A DNA stretch of 64,000 bases from Saprospira grandis DSM 2844 (GTDB taxonomy: Bacteria; Bacteroidota; Bacteroidia; Chitinophagales; Saprospiraceae): contig NZ_JH719942.1 of the NCBI RefSeq assembly GCF_000275825.1, positions 2,565,694-2,629,693 on the forward strand. The letters are read 5' to 3'. How positions within the stretch are numbered: the stretch's first letter is position 1; every line of letters begins with the position of its first letter. Shown in pieces: positions 1 through 9,135 of the stretch. The position numbers and the translations under genes are program-made. Under the pieces are notes generated by a model that searched no databases, had not been told where the DNA came from, and worked only from the letters and a program-made list of their open reading frames with translations.

Positions 1-32
1 GTTTATTTTTTGGCCATCTAAATTTATTACAG

Positions 33-1712
33 ATGAAGCAGCGAGAACTTTTTTTGGCAAAGCAGCAGCAGTATCAAGAAGATACAGCCCTTTATGAAGA
101 AACCTTGGCCCAATATCAAGAACTATGTTCACTTTATCAGGAGCTTCCTGCAGAGGATCCCGATCGCCCAAGCCTAAAGGCGGCTTTGCTCAAGACCAAA
201 GCGGGCCTAAAGGCCTTTAAGCCGCAGCTCAAAATGGATAAGGCCAATTTGGAGCAGCTATTTTTGGCCCTTAAGGAAGAGGATATACCCAAAACTGATT
301 TTTTGGTGAAATTTGCCCAAAACGCTCAAAAAGTTGCGTTAAAGGCACGAAAGCTGCAAGGCAACATTCAAAAGGACCAATGGGAGGAAATCTTATACCT
401 AAATGATCTTTACATCAGCTTTTCTGAAGGTAAAAAGCTCAAAGTTTGCCGTCTAATTGCAGCAGATATTAAGGCTTTAGTAGAGCAGGCAGACAACAAG
501 CCGCCCAGTATATTTTTAGAAGAATTGGCCCAAATTTTTGAGCGTTATGATGCGGTAGAAAAGATTAAGAAGTATAGAGCTAAATCGCGCTTTATTGAGT
601 CTACCATTGCGCCTTATGTCCTTTCCCCAAACCAACTAGAAAGCATTCTGGACCAAGCCCTGGCCAAAGATGACTTTTTGACGGAGGAGGAGTTGGAGGA
701 GAAGGAAAGAGAGAAAGAAATGGCCATAGAGAAATGGACTTCAAAAGTTGAAAACTGGAAAACCCAAAGCATAAAAACTATTTATGAGCTGATGGTCTTA
801 GATACGCTAGAAAAATACCGCGATTTAAAAATTAACGCTATCTATGTATTAGAAGAAATAAAAGAATGGGATAAAGTTAATGATCCAAAAGTGGTTCAGC
901 TAATTTTTGATTACAGCCGTAAATTCCTTCCTAAAGGTCAATTAAGTAATGAAGAGGTCTCCAGCACTATGATTACAGTTATTGGAGAAACGGCTGCCTT
1001 TCTAATTGCGCATCCTGAAGCATGGTATGAAAATCACAATAAAGTACTACTACCCAACCTTCACAGAATTATAGCTCTTCTTGCAGAAATAGATGGTGCA
1101 AGAGCAAAATTTAACTGCTATGATATTTACTTAGATTGGGTAAGGCAGTCTAATGTTTTTGCAACTGACAATAGCGTCTATAAGCTAGATTGTTTAACTG
1201 AAAAATTAATCGCCTATTTCAAAAAAGAAGCGGCAATGGCTGCTTTTGCTCCAGCCTTGGAGGCTGAGCTTAAGCAACTCAAAGCAAGCCTTAAGGGCAG
1301 AAATATAATTTTAGCCCGTCATCTTATACGGCCTTATAAAAAGGCTATAGGCAATACTTTTTTCCATAAAGAAAAAAATGGGCTAATCAGTTATATAGAA
1401 GCAAATAGGGCTAATGCAACATTGGCTGAAGACTTAGCACTAATTCTCGCTCATAATTTTCAGGAGTACAATATAAAAGAGGCCATAAAAAGCTGTCAAC
1501 AAGCAGTAGTACAATGGGCCCCTAGCCATACCGAAGATAGCTTAACTCAAAATATTCTACTCTCTAATGATAGTACCCTCTCGCTTACTATCAAATTTCA
1601 GTTGAATAAAAACAACGGGCAGTATGCGGCAAAAGCCACAGCTCTAAGCATGAATGTTAGTCAAAAAAGGGGCCTGACTATGAAATCAAAGCCAGTTTTA
1701 ATGCTCCGCTAG
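33..1712 (+). CDS. Unrecognised coiled-coil protein, N-terminal part of a frameshifted gene
   Basis: I do not recognise this 559-residue protein. It has no signal peptide or membrane segment. Residues 1-95 are rich in Q, E, K and L and look like a coiled coil, and a highly charged helix lies near residues 215-240. The ATG at 33 is the first in frame; no clear ribosome binding site precedes it. The last 17 or so residues look out of frame, because the overlapping -1 frame, open from 1661, reads smoothly into the beta-rich protein that follows (GPDYEIKASFN). One extra A in the A6 run at 1663-1668 would join both parts into about 725 residues. Function unknown. Its coiled-coil start and beta-rich end recall the unknown proteins near 20-22 kb, but I see no firm homology. 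Confidence 0.7.
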   Translation: MKQRELFLAKQQQYQEDTALYEETLAQYQELCSLYQELPAEDPDRPSLKAALLKTKAGLKAFKPQLKMDKANLEQLFLALKEEDIPKTDFLVKFAQNAQKVALKARKLQGNIQKDQWEEILYLNDLYISFSEGKKLKVCRLIAADIKALVEQADNKPPSIFLEELAQIFERYDAVEKIKKYRAKSRFIESTIAPYVLSPNQLESILDQALAKDDFLTEEELEEKEREKEMAIEKWTSKVENWKTQSIKTIYELMVLDTLEKYRDLKINAIYVLEEIKEWDKVNDPKVVQLIFDYSRKFLPKGQLSNEEVSSTMITVIGETAAFLIAHPEAWYENHNKVLLPNLHRIIALLAEIDGARAKFNCYDIYLDWVRQSNVFATDNSVYKLDCLTEKLIAYFKKEAAMAAFAPALEAELKQLKASLKGRNIILARHLIRPYKKAIGNTFFHKEKNGLISYIEANRANATLAEDLALILAHNFQEYNIKEAIKSCQQAVVQWAPSHTEDSLTQNILLSNDSTLSLTIKFQLNKNNGQYAAKATALSMNVSQKRGLTMKSKPVLMLR

Positions 1713-1714
1713 TT

Positions 1715-2206
1715 GTGGAAGCTGATGGTACTGCTTATCACGAATTTTCTGCAGAGATTAGCTACAAAATAGCTGCGGATCAAAGAACTGTAAATATAGC
1801 TGCAGAGGCTGGGGTTGAAATAGGAAGTAGTAAAACAAAAGGTTCCACACATAACATTGGGCGAACAGGCGCTGCAAATTTTGGCCTTGATGGCATACTT
1901 GGAGGCGACTATTCTCTTACAGATGAATATGCTACAGAAAAATCTACTACAAATTATAGTTCAGGAAATGTTAGTATAAATGCCTCTGTAGCTAATACAA
2001 AGACAGATGGAATACAAAAAGGGTTTTTCAAACTTGTTAAGGGGACTTTACAAACGGTAAAGAAAGGAAATAGCGTAGAAGTACAATGGTTACTGCTTGA
2101 TCCTATTGGCAACTTTGTGTATCCAAATGGAGAAATATTTGTTAAACAGGTCTTATCCAATAACGCGGATCAGTTGATTAAAGAAATTCCACTCCATAAA
2201 AAATAA
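1715..2206 (+). CDS. C-terminal part of the frameshifted coiled-coil protein
   Basis: This 163-residue piece has only a GTG start at 1715, but its frame is open from 1661, inside the end of the preceding ORF, and that upstream stretch has normal protein character. It is therefore most likely the C-terminal domain of the gene starting at 33. The sequence is rich in alternating polar and hydrophobic residues (ISYKIAADQRTVNIAAEAGVEI), suggesting beta strands, and it ends in a lysine-rich tail. A rho-independent terminator follows 12 bases after the stop. Alternatives are a real pseudogene, a sequencing undercall in the A6 run, or frameshift expression. I cannot assign a function. Confidence 0.6.
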   Translation: MEADGTAYHEFSAEISYKIAADQRTVNIAAEAGVEIGSSKTKGSTHNIGRTGAANFGLDGILGGDYSLTDEYATEKSTTNYSSGNVSINASVANTKTDGIQKGFFKLVKGTLQTVKKGNSVEVQWLLLDPIGNFVYPNGEIFVKQVLSNNADQLIKEIPLHKK

Positions 2207-2218
2207 AAACTAGCTATT

Positions 2219-2252
2219 CAAAGCCCCAAACTCCCGTTTGGGGCTTTGCTCT
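2219..2252 (+). terminator. Rho-independent terminator after the first gene
   Basis: A perfect 13-bp stem (2219-2231 with 2236-2248, CAAAGCCCCAAAC) with loop TCCC is followed by a short T-rich stretch. It lies 12 bases after the stop codon at 2206. Confidence 0.8.
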
Positions 2253-2295
2253 TTCAATAAAAGATGGAGAAGCAATACCACTTCTAAACGGTTTT

Positions 2296-2438
2296 GCAGG
2301 CGGCGAAGCCGCCGCAGGCTGAGGGGCTGTAGCAGGGCCGCCGAAGGCGGCAGACCGAGGCGGCTTTGCCGCCGCAGGGCCGAGCAGACCTGCGAGCTGC
2401 GCAATGGCCCGACCCGCCCAAAGGGCGGGGCAGCCCCC
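2296..2438 (-). repeat. GC-rich intergenic repeat, family B
   Basis: Read on the minus strand this copy begins at GGGGGCTGCCCC, passes the shared core GCAGGTCTGCTCGGCCC, and ends with the family B tail CCTCAGCC plus a GC hairpin. The AT-rich edge faces the 3' end of the minus-strand gene at 2499. It contains several short inverted repeats such as GGCGGC AAAG CCGCC. Confidence 0.85.
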
Positions 2439-2498
2439 AAAAAAAGCCCCCTTAGCACAGCAGGCAAGAGGGCAAAATAAGCGATTAGTGATGGGGCC

Positions 2499-2957
2499 TT
2501 AGACATTTTCGAGAATGAGGAAAATGAGCCAGATAATAATGAGGAGGGCACCAATAAAGCCAAAAATAGAGGCGAGTACACCGATATCGAGGAGGCTAAA
2601 GAGGGCGCCCAAAACGATAAGCAAGAGGCCAAGAAGGAGAAGGTTTTTCATGGGAATATTGAGCTGTGTTTGCTCGGGGGCCTGTTCGCTATTTAGTTTT
2701 TTGAGCAAAAAGGCCTTCTTTTGGGCTTTGCTAAGGCCTTTCATTTCTTTGCGGTACTTTTTGCGGAGTTTGCGGAGTTTTTGGCGTTTTTGTTTTTTAG
2801 TGAGTTTTTTGCCTTTTCCCTGGCCTTGGCCTAGTACGGTTTCCTGATGGAAATGGCCCATATCTATGGCTGAAGAGGCGGCTTGTAGTTGCTTGTTGGG
2901 GATAAAACTAAAGAGGGCAAAAAGCAGGGGGAGCATCCAGTAGTACTTCATAATCAT
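2499..2957 (-). CDS. Small membrane protein with signal peptide
   Basis: This is a 152-residue protein; a second ATG two codons in (2951) is an equally good start. Residues 1-26 form a signal peptide ending QLQAA. Residues 50-80 are a very basic stretch (KKLTKKQKRQKLRKLRKKYR). Residues 105-150 hold two closely spaced hydrophobic helices. Small proteins of this layout are common in Bacteroidota and have no known function. It lies 68 bases downstream of the TamA-like gene on the same strand, so the two may be co-transcribed. Confidence 0.75.
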   Translation of the reverse strand: MIMKYYWMLPLLFALFSFIPNKQLQAASSAIDMGHFHQETVLGQGQGKGKKLTKKQKRQKLRKLRKKYRKEMKGLSKAQKKAFLLKKLNSEQAPEQTQLNIPMKNLLLLGLLLIVLGALFSLLDIGVLASIFGFIGALLIIIWLIFLILENV

Positions 2958-3025
2958 AATTTAGCAGTGAAGAGATATAAAGAAATGTAAAATACAAGGA
3001 AGTTTGGAAAATGGAAATCGGGACC

Positions 3026-6000
3026 TTAAAAAGGTTGGCCCACGGCCAGCACCCAATTGAGGCGGCCCCAATTCCAGTAGACGGGTAGGCCATCTGAGCC
3101 ATAACGTTGAATTTGGTCATTTTCGTCGGTAATATCAAAGCCGGCTGGATTTCGGACCTGCATGGCTAAATCTAGGCGGAGGATAAAAAAGCTCATATCT
3201 AGGCGGATACCGACGCCTGCGTCTAGGGCCAGTTCTTGCCAAAAGTCCCAACTGATGGCGCCGTTTTCTTCTGGGCTATAGGGGTAGCCAGCAAAATCTC
3301 TTTCGATGCCTTTCATCAGCCAGACATTTCCGGCATCGGCGAAGATAGCGCCGCCAATCCAGGAATTGAGCATAAAGCGGAACTCCGTATTCATTTCTAG
3401 GCGAATATCGCCGAGTTGGAACTCTGCGCCGGGTTCGGCTCGGATGCGGCCGGGGCCGAGGTAGCGCATATTCCAGCCGCGCATACTACTTGGGCCACCT
3501 AGGTAAAACTGTCGGCTAAAGGGGATGCGGCTAGAATTGGCATAGGGCAGGGCTGCGCCCAGCATAAGTCGGCTAGCTAGGCTATACTTTTTGGCGATGC
3601 GCCAATTGTGGCCGAGGTCCAGATCGACCTTACTATATTGGGTGTAGGGGATACCAAAAAACTGAATATTGTTATTGCCATTGATTTGGTCGAGCAGCCA
3701 GACGCTAGAGCCCGTTATTTCTAGCAGGGCCCTAAAGTAGCCCAATTGATTTTTGGCGATGCGGATATTGCTTCGGCTATATTGGAAATTGCTAGCGGGA
3801 ATAAAATAGCGTTCTTGCAGGGAGAGCCAGAGGCCGAGGTTACTTTCGGCTAGGCGTTCGCTAAAGGTGGCATCTAGTTGGGGTTCTAGGGTGAGGTTGA
3901 TTTGCAGGGGCGACCAGCTAAAGCTTTGGTGCTTGCCTTTTTGCCAATTGTAGGAAAAGCTGGCATCAAAAGAGCTGATGCGGAAATCGCTGGCTTGTTG
4001 GAGATAATTATAATTGAGGTTAATCTTGCTATTGGGCTTATCTACGCCTAGGGTCCAGTTTCTGAAGCCCAGCATACGGGGAAACTTCAGCTCGAAGCCC
4101 GTGTTAATATCGAGTAGATTGACCCAGCTCAGGAAGCCCTCCGTGGCATTGAGTACACTATCTCGGTTTCGAATTTGGAAATCGATACCACTTTCTACAT
4201 TAAAGGAAAAAGATTCTCCACCTTTGAATATATTTCGGTTTCGGGCCGATAGATTGACTGCTGCGCCTAGGTTATTACTACCCGTATTAACCTCGGTATC
4301 TATACCCAATTGTAGTTTTGGGGCTTTTTGCATAAAAACATAGGCATCTAATTCGTTGGCTTGGCCAGATTTGGAGGGCACATATTCTAGGCGAGGAAAA
4401 TTAAAGACATTGAGGTCAGAGATGCGGTCGATACTCTCCTTACCGGCGTCAAAATTATAGATGCTTCCGTTGGTCAATTGGACATTTCTGGAAATGGCCG
4501 CATCCTTAATAATAAAGTTTTGTTTTTTGCGCTTAGCAATTTCCTTGGCCGCCTTGGCGGTATCGGTTTGGATACTTTTGGCGGGTTTGCGCAAGATAGT
4601 ATGGATATGAATATCGGTGGGGCTAATTTCTTGGACCTCCTGATAGGATTTGCGAATAAAGCGTTGGCGGTAGGGGTGGAGACTCAGCTTATAGATTTTG
4701 CCATTGAGGGGGTTTTCGGCATAAAACTGCTGTTTGATTCGGTTTTGGTAGAAAGATTTCTTGCTTTCTTTTTTGGGGAAGCTAATTTTGATTTCGCTCC
4801 TAGATACTTGGCTAATCTTGCCCCATGCTGCATTTTTGGGGGCTTTTTCTTTGAGGCTAAGGCGGAGCAGGTAGGGGAATTTACCGCCGGCTAGAACCAA
4901 AATGCTTCTATTCTTTTGCTTAGAAATACGAGCCAGCAGATTTTCCTCTCCCTGTCCAAAGAGCGTCCAATAATTTAGACTATCGCCCTCATGCAGTTCG
5001 CTGCGGTAGAGTTGGCGGTGGCCTTTATTGGGGGGGCGAAGCACCACATAACTACTATCCATTTGGTAGCGGCGGCTACTTTTATGGATTTCTAGCCGGG
5101 GTTCATCAAGGACAATAAAGACATTGTGGATACTATACTGTTGGTGCAGGCTACTATCGCTGGGGGGGAAGACATTGACATAAATATTGGCCCGAGGACT
5201 TTTAGAGGGGCGGCCCTTAAAATCAAGCGTATCGGCATTGACGGTATCGGCTTCAAAGGCGATATAGTTCCAGTTGAACTCCTGATAGCCTTGATTTCGG
5301 ATTTCGTAGGTGAGTCGGGTTTTTTCCTCTAAAAAGGCCGATTTGGCTAGCGGGTTTCCGGCTTTGATTTTAGACTTATACTTAGTTTGTTGGAGGATTT
5401 TGTGGATTTGCGGATCTGGGGATTCAAAAATGACGGTATCAATAATAAGCGGGCGGCCAGTACTATAATAATAATTGACCTTTGCCTTATAGCGGTTATA
5501 TTCTACCTGATAGCCCACCTTAGCATCTAGGTAACCTTTTTGGATGAGGTAATTTTGCATAGAGAGGGCGGCATATTTGGCCTCTGCGGAATCAAATATA
5601 CTGGGGGCTTCGCCCACCTTATTGCGCAAAAACTTTCGCCAGCGATTATCTTTAAAATAGCTAGAGTCTGCGGTTTGGACAAAATTGAGGGAATCGGGGC
5701 GGATGCCCCCTTTTTTCCATTGGCCATTTTCGTCTAGATGCCGATAATTTCGGTCATAAACGTACTTGATGCGTTTTTCCTTGGCTCGGTTATGAATCCA
5801 GAGAAAGGGGTAGCTAAGAAGGATCTTCCGATTGGGTTTTTGGCGCAGGGTATAGAATAGATCGTAAGCAAAAAGCTCTTGCTGTTCGGCAGAAAGCTCA
5901 TAGCTTTGTTGGGGGACCAGAATAGAGTCGGCACAGAGCAGCGCGCCATCGGCTCGTTCTTTATTCTTTTTTTTGTTTAGCTTGATGGTATTACTGACCA

Positions 6001-6154
6001 AGAGTTGCTCTTCATAGACTCTTCTTTTTTTGTGCTTGGGGTTAGAGTGGGCAGGGAGGTACTTGCGGTTTTGGCAGCTATGTTGGCCCAATGCAAGCAG
6101 CAAGAGCAGGGGGAAGAGCAGGCCGAGGGGCCAAGAGCGAAGAAAGGGAGCCAT
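3026..6154 (-). CDS. TamA/BamA-family outer-membrane assembly protein (TamL-like)
   Basis: This 1042-residue protein is a surface antigen D15 (Omp85) family outer-membrane protein, inferred to help insert or export outer-membrane or surface proteins. The N-terminus is hydrophobic with a cysteine near residue 28 followed by NRKYLP, which resembles Bacteroidota TamL lipoproteins, although the residues before the Cys (GQHSC) are a poor lipobox. A POTRA-like region fills the first 550 or so residues. The C-terminal 400 residues form an amphipathic beta barrel with the family's conserved RG loop motif (SSMRGWNMRYLGPGR, about residue 890), and the protein ends in a hydrophobic aromatic residue (VGQPF). 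A small membrane-protein gene follows. The role is known for the family; its substrates here are unknown. Confidence 0.85.
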   Translation of the reverse strand: MAPFLRSWPLGLLFPLLLLLALGQHSCQNRKYLPAHSNPKHKKRRVYEEQLLVSNTIKLNKKKNKERADGALLCADSILVPQQSYELSAEQQELFAYDLFYTLRQKPNRKILLSYPFLWIHNRAKEKRIKYVYDRNYRHLDENGQWKKGGIRPDSLNFVQTADSSYFKDNRWRKFLRNKVGEAPSIFDSAEAKYAALSMQNYLIQKGYLDAKVGYQVEYNRYKAKVNYYYSTGRPLIIDTVIFESPDPQIHKILQQTKYKSKIKAGNPLAKSAFLEEKTRLTYEIRNQGYQEFNWNYIAFEADTVNADTLDFKGRPSKSPRANIYVNVFPPSDSSLHQQYSIHNVFIVLDEPRLEIHKSSRRYQMDSSYVVLRPPNKGHRQLYRSELHEGDSLNYWTLFGQGEENLLARISKQKNRSILVLAGGKFPYLLRLSLKEKAPKNAAWGKISQVSRSEIKISFPKKESKKSFYQNRIKQQFYAENPLNGKIYKLSLHPYRQRFIRKSYQEVQEISPTDIHIHTILRKPAKSIQTDTAKAAKEIAKRKKQNFIIKDAAISRNVQLTNGSIYNFDAGKESIDRISDLNVFNFPRLEYVPSKSGQANELDAYVFMQKAPKLQLGIDTEVNTGSNNLGAAVNLSARNRNIFKGGESFSFNVESGIDFQIRNRDSVLNATEGFLSWVNLLDINTGFELKFPRMLGFRNWTLGVDKPNSKINLNYNYLQQASDFRISSFDASFSYNWQKGKHQSFSWSPLQINLTLEPQLDATFSERLAESNLGLWLSLQERYFIPASNFQYSRSNIRIAKNQLGYFRALLEITGSSVWLLDQINGNNNIQFFGIPYTQYSKVDLDLGHNWRIAKKYSLASRLMLGAALPYANSSRIPFSRQFYLGGPSSMRGWNMRYLGPGRIRAEPGAEFQLGDIRLEMNTEFRFMLNSWIGGAIFADAGNVWLMKGIERDFAGYPYSPEENGAISWDFWQELALDAGVGIRLDMSFFILRLDLAMQVRNPAGFDITDENDQIQRYGSDGLPVYWNWGRLNWVLAVGQPF

Positions 6155-6250
6155 ATTTTGGGTAGATTGCGGCGTTTTTTTTTGTAGATTGTGGCCTTTG
6201 CTTTGGGCGGGCTAAAGATACATCTTTTGTTGCACTCCTTTAGCTGTTTA

Positions 6251-6397
6251 GCGGCCCGAAGGGCCGAACGGCCTAGCGATGCGGCGGGGTGGCCCGCAGG
6301 GCCAGACCAAAGTTTTTGAGCGAAGCGAAAAAACTGCAGGGCCGAGCAAGCCTGCGAGCCCCAAAGCGTAGCGCCGCAGCTTTGCTGCGGAGGCCCC
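6251..6397 (-). repeat. GC-rich intergenic repeat, family A
   Basis: On the minus strand it starts GGGGCCTCCGCAGC, passes the core and ends CATCGCTAGGCC plus hairpin. It sits between divergent genes, and its A-run edge ends 16 bases before the ATG at 6414. That puts it in the 5' region of the methyltransferase gene. Confidence 0.85.
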
Positions 6398-6413
6398 AAA
6401 AAAATAAAAATAT

Positions 6414-7172
6414 ATGAAACGAATCAGTAAAAATGAGCTGAAGGCGATTAAGAGCTTGCAGCAGAAAAAACAGCGCGATTTGCAAGGGCGTTTTGTGGTA
6501 GAAGGAGAAAAAATTGTGCGAGAATTGCTTTTGCAAGAGCACTTTGAGGTAGAGGCCTTGATGGGCATTGAGGAATATTGGGCTGAACTTCCCTTTGAGG
6601 ATTGGGCGCAGGAACCCGAGCAATATGGATTGAGCGGCAAGGAACTGGAGCGGATGTCGGGCCTCAAGCAAGCCAATAAGGTGCTGGCCGTGGTGGCCAA
6701 AAGAGAAACGCCCCCAATTGAGGGCCTGGAACAAGGGCTGTCTTTGGTCTTGGACCGCCTGCAAAATCCAGGAAATTTGGGGACCATCATCCGTATGGCC
6801 GATTGGTTTGGGGTGAAAAATATTTTTTGTAGCCCCGATTGTGTAGACCTGTACAACCCCAAGGTGATTCAGGCGAGTATGGGAAGCTTTTTGCGGGTGA
6901 ATGTACATGATGTAGATTTGAATCAATTATTTGAGGATTGGGCCGACTTGCCCCGCTATGGCGCACTTTTGTCAGGCGAAAATGTCTATGATACCCCCTT
7001 GAAAAAAGGCGCCTTCCTATTGATTGGAAATGAGAGCCAAGGTTTATCGGAGGAACTGCAGGCGCAATTGACTACCGCACTGAGTATCCCTAAATTTGGC
7101 GGGGCCGAATCCCTAAATGCCGCCGTAGCCACCGGAATCTTATTAGGAGAATTTGCTGTTCGCCAGCTTTAA
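6414..7172 (+). CDS. TrmH/SpoU-family RNA 2'-O-ribose methyltransferase
   Basis: This 252-residue enzyme should transfer a methyl group from S-adenosylmethionine to a ribose 2'-OH in rRNA or tRNA. An N-terminal substrate-binding domain (KRISKNELKAIKSL...GRFVVEGEKIVREL) precedes the SPOUT knot domain. All three SpoU motifs are visible: NPGNLGTIIR near residue 118, LLIGNESQGLS near 202 and IPKFGGAESLNAAVATGI near 225. The length is normal. The exact target nucleotide cannot be read from the sequence. The next gene starts 12 bases downstream on the same strand. The ATG lies just after the A-rich edge of a family A repeat. Confidence 0.92.
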   Translation: MKRISKNELKAIKSLQQKKQRDLQGRFVVEGEKIVRELLLQEHFEVEALMGIEEYWAELPFEDWAQEPEQYGLSGKELERMSGLKQANKVLAVVAKRETPPIEGLEQGLSLVLDRLQNPGNLGTIIRMADWFGVKNIFCSPDCVDLYNPKVIQASMGSFLRVNVHDVDLNQLFEDWADLPRYGALLSGENVYDTPLKKGAFLLIGNESQGLSEELQAQLTTALSIPKFGGAESLNAAVATGILLGEFAVRQL

Positions 7173-7184
7173 TGGAAAAGAAAA

Positions 7185-8585
7185 ATGGAACCGATATTTA
7201 CGAATGAGGCCGTTGTTTTGGGCCTGCTGATTGTCGTTTTAGGGGCAGTCTTTTTTACCGAAAAACTAGAAAGCAAGGGCTGGAAACGCTTTTATACTTT
7301 TGTGCCCTCTTTGTTGCTCTGCTATTTTATTCCAGCCCTTTTGCATTATCCGCTGGGCCTAATTGCTCCGCATTATTTTGAGCAGGAGCCCCTAGAGGCC
7401 GTACTAAAAGCAGCAGAAATTGCCCCTCCAGAGGGTTGGGGGAGCTGGACCTATGAGGCCGTGAAAACTTGGCTGGAGGAAAAAACCAATTTGGAAGAAT
7501 CGGCCTATATGGCCACAGCTAAGCATTCCAATTTGTACTTTATGGCTTCCCGATATCTCTTGCCCGTTAGTTTGATTTTGCTTTGCCTGAGCATTGATAT
7601 TAAGGGCCTGATCAACTTGGGTCCCAAGGCCTTAATTATGTTTTTTGCAGCTAGTGTAGGAATCATTTTGGGCGGACCAGCGGCCTTACTACTCACTAGT
7701 TATATTGCCCCGGGATTGGTCGATATGAGCCCCGATGAACTCTGGCGAGGATTGTCTACAGTGGCAGGGAGCTGGATTGGCGGCGGCGCCAACCAAACAG
7801 CGATGAAAGAGGTCTTTGAGGTGCCCGATAATATTTTTGCCGCCATGATTGTGGTCGATGTAATTGTGGCTAACATTTGGATGGGCTTTTTGCTCTATGG
7901 CGTCAAGATTTCAGATAAGGTAGACCGCTGGCTCAATGCCGATTCTTCGGCCATCAAAGAATTGGAAGAGCGGGTGAGCGATTACCGAATGAGTGTGGCC
8001 CAAATGCCCAGTACCTACAGCCTATTTATTATGGCAGCCGTGGGTTTTGGCGGCCTGGCCTTGGCGCATGCCGGAGCCGATTGGATCGTTCCGCTATTAA
8101 CCCCTTTTGAGGAAACACTCAATGAAATTGGCCTGAGCTCTTTACTTTCGGCCTTCTTCTGGCTGATCGTTTTGGCCACCACTTACGGCCTCGTTCTCTC
8201 CTTTACGCCCGCCAGAAAACTAGAGGGCTTGGGCGCTAGCCGCTGGGGATCCTTGTTCATTTATATTTTGGTGGCCACCATCGGCATGAAAATGAACCTA
8301 GGCGAAGTGGTTAAAAATCTCGGCCTTTTTGCCATCGGCATTTGCTGGATGCTCGTGCATGTGGGCGTTTTGCTTTTGGTCGCCAAACTCATCCGAGCGC
8401 CCTTTTTCTTTGTGGCCGTGGGCAGCCAAGCCAATGTTGGGGGCGCCGCTTCTGCACCCGTTGTGGCCTCCGCTTTTAGTCCAGCCTTGGCGCCAGTAGG
8501 CGTACTAATGGCCGTTTTGGGCTATGCCTTAGGCACCTATGGAGCCATTATTTGTGCCCTGATGATGAAGGCCATTGCCAGCTGA
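7185..8585 (+). CDS. DUF819 family integral membrane protein
   Basis: This 466-residue protein has about eleven hydrophobic segments and no signal peptide. Motifs typical of DUF819 are visible, including the glycine-rich stretch GSWIGGGANQTAMKEV near residue 203 and VGSQANVGGAASAPVVASAF near residue 408. The family is thought to be a transporter-like permease of the inner membrane, but its substrate is unknown. It is probably co-transcribed with the methyltransferase 12 bases upstream. A strong terminator follows. Confidence 0.88.
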   Translation: MEPIFTNEAVVLGLLIVVLGAVFFTEKLESKGWKRFYTFVPSLLLCYFIPALLHYPLGLIAPHYFEQEPLEAVLKAAEIAPPEGWGSWTYEAVKTWLEEKTNLEESAYMATAKHSNLYFMASRYLLPVSLILLCLSIDIKGLINLGPKALIMFFAASVGIILGGPAALLLTSYIAPGLVDMSPDELWRGLSTVAGSWIGGGANQTAMKEVFEVPDNIFAAMIVVDVIVANIWMGFLLYGVKISDKVDRWLNADSSAIKELEERVSDYRMSVAQMPSTYSLFIMAAVGFGGLALAHAGADWIVPLLTPFEETLNEIGLSSLLSAFFWLIVLATTYGLVLSFTPARKLEGLGASRWGSLFIYILVATIGMKMNLGEVVKNLGLFAIGICWMLVHVGVLLLVAKLIRAPFFFVAVGSQANVGGAASAPVVASAFSPALAPVGVLMAVLGYALGTYGAIICALMMKAIAS

Positions 8586-8606
8586 TAAGTTAAACGCTTA
8601 ATGAAT

Positions 8607-8646
8607 GAATCCCTCTTTAGTATAATGGCTAGAGAGGGATTTTTTT
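8607..8646 (+). terminator. Rho-independent terminator
   Basis: AATCCCTCT pairs with AGAGAGGGATT and is followed by a T7 run that merges directly into the GGGGCC start of the family A repeat. It ends the transcript of the DUF819 gene. Confidence 0.85.
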
Positions 8647-8770
8647 GGGGCCTCCGCTGCGGCCTGCGGCCTTGCGGCGCTACGTTTCGGGGCTCGCAGG
8701 TCTGCTCGGCCCTTCGGCAGCAAGCTGCTTCGGTCTGCGGCTTCGCCGCCCCCCTGCACATCGCTAGGCC
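8647..8770 (+). repeat. GC-rich intergenic repeat, family A
   Basis: Begins GGGGCCTCCGCTGCGG, contains GCGCTACGTTTCGGGG, the core GGCTCGCAGGTCTGCTCGGC and the tail CACATCGCTAGGCC. It starts exactly where the T-run of the upstream terminator ends. Confidence 0.88.
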
Positions 8771-8958
8771 ATGGCAGAACAGCCCGCTCAGGGCATTTTT
8801 GCCTCCCCAAAATAGCAGTAAGAACATCAGTCGATTATAAAAGTAGAAAAGCCTAAACGTTAAAACTCGAGAAAAAGCAAGGGAAAAAGCGGATAAAAAA
8901 TATACAAAATAGGCAAATGTTGCGTTCTGAAGTTAAGCCAAAGTCAAGCCAGTGCTAT

Positions 8959-8999
8959 CAAAACCTTAAGGCTAAACCGCCTAAACTGTTAAGGTTTTT
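8959..8999 (+). terminator. Possible weak hairpin/terminator upstream of the adhesin gene
   Basis: AAAACCTTAA (8959-8968) pairs with TTAAGGTTTT (8989-8998) around a 20-base loop. The T-run after it is short, so it could be a terminator for read-through from the repeat or simply an inverted repeat. The rest of 8771-9028 shows nothing recognisable. Confidence 0.35.
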
Positions 9000-9028
9000 A
9001 TAAGCCTAGATTGAATGTCCGCTGAAAT

Positions 9029-9068
9029 TTTGGGCCTATGCCCAAATATCAACTACTTTTGGCCAGAA
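9029..9068 (+). promoter_or_regulatory. Bacteroidota-type promoter of the SprB-like gene
   Basis: TTTG at 9029-9032 and TACTTTTG at 9054-9061 match the Bacteroidota consensus TTTG ... TAnnTTTG with a 21-base spacer. Transcription would start near 9068, giving a leader of about 68 bases. The spacer holds an inverted repeat TTTGGGC-CTAT-GCCCAAA (9030-9047), a possible operator. Confidence 0.6.
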
Positions 9069-9135
9069 TTACAAAAGAAAAGTACAGAATCAGCCTTGGA
9101 AAACTGATTTTATTTTAAAATCAAAAGCAACTTAA

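Noticed and set aside
2210-2632. Long ORFs running across the GC-rich repeats on both strands (also near 6248-6926, 8537-8840, 18784-19181, 23925-24130, 35925-36205, 57009-57536, 63539-63788)
   Set aside because: Their sequences are Arg/Gly/Ala/Pro-rich, differ in frame between copies, and arise because the GC-rich repeats contain few stop codons. None has a start or homology that I trust.
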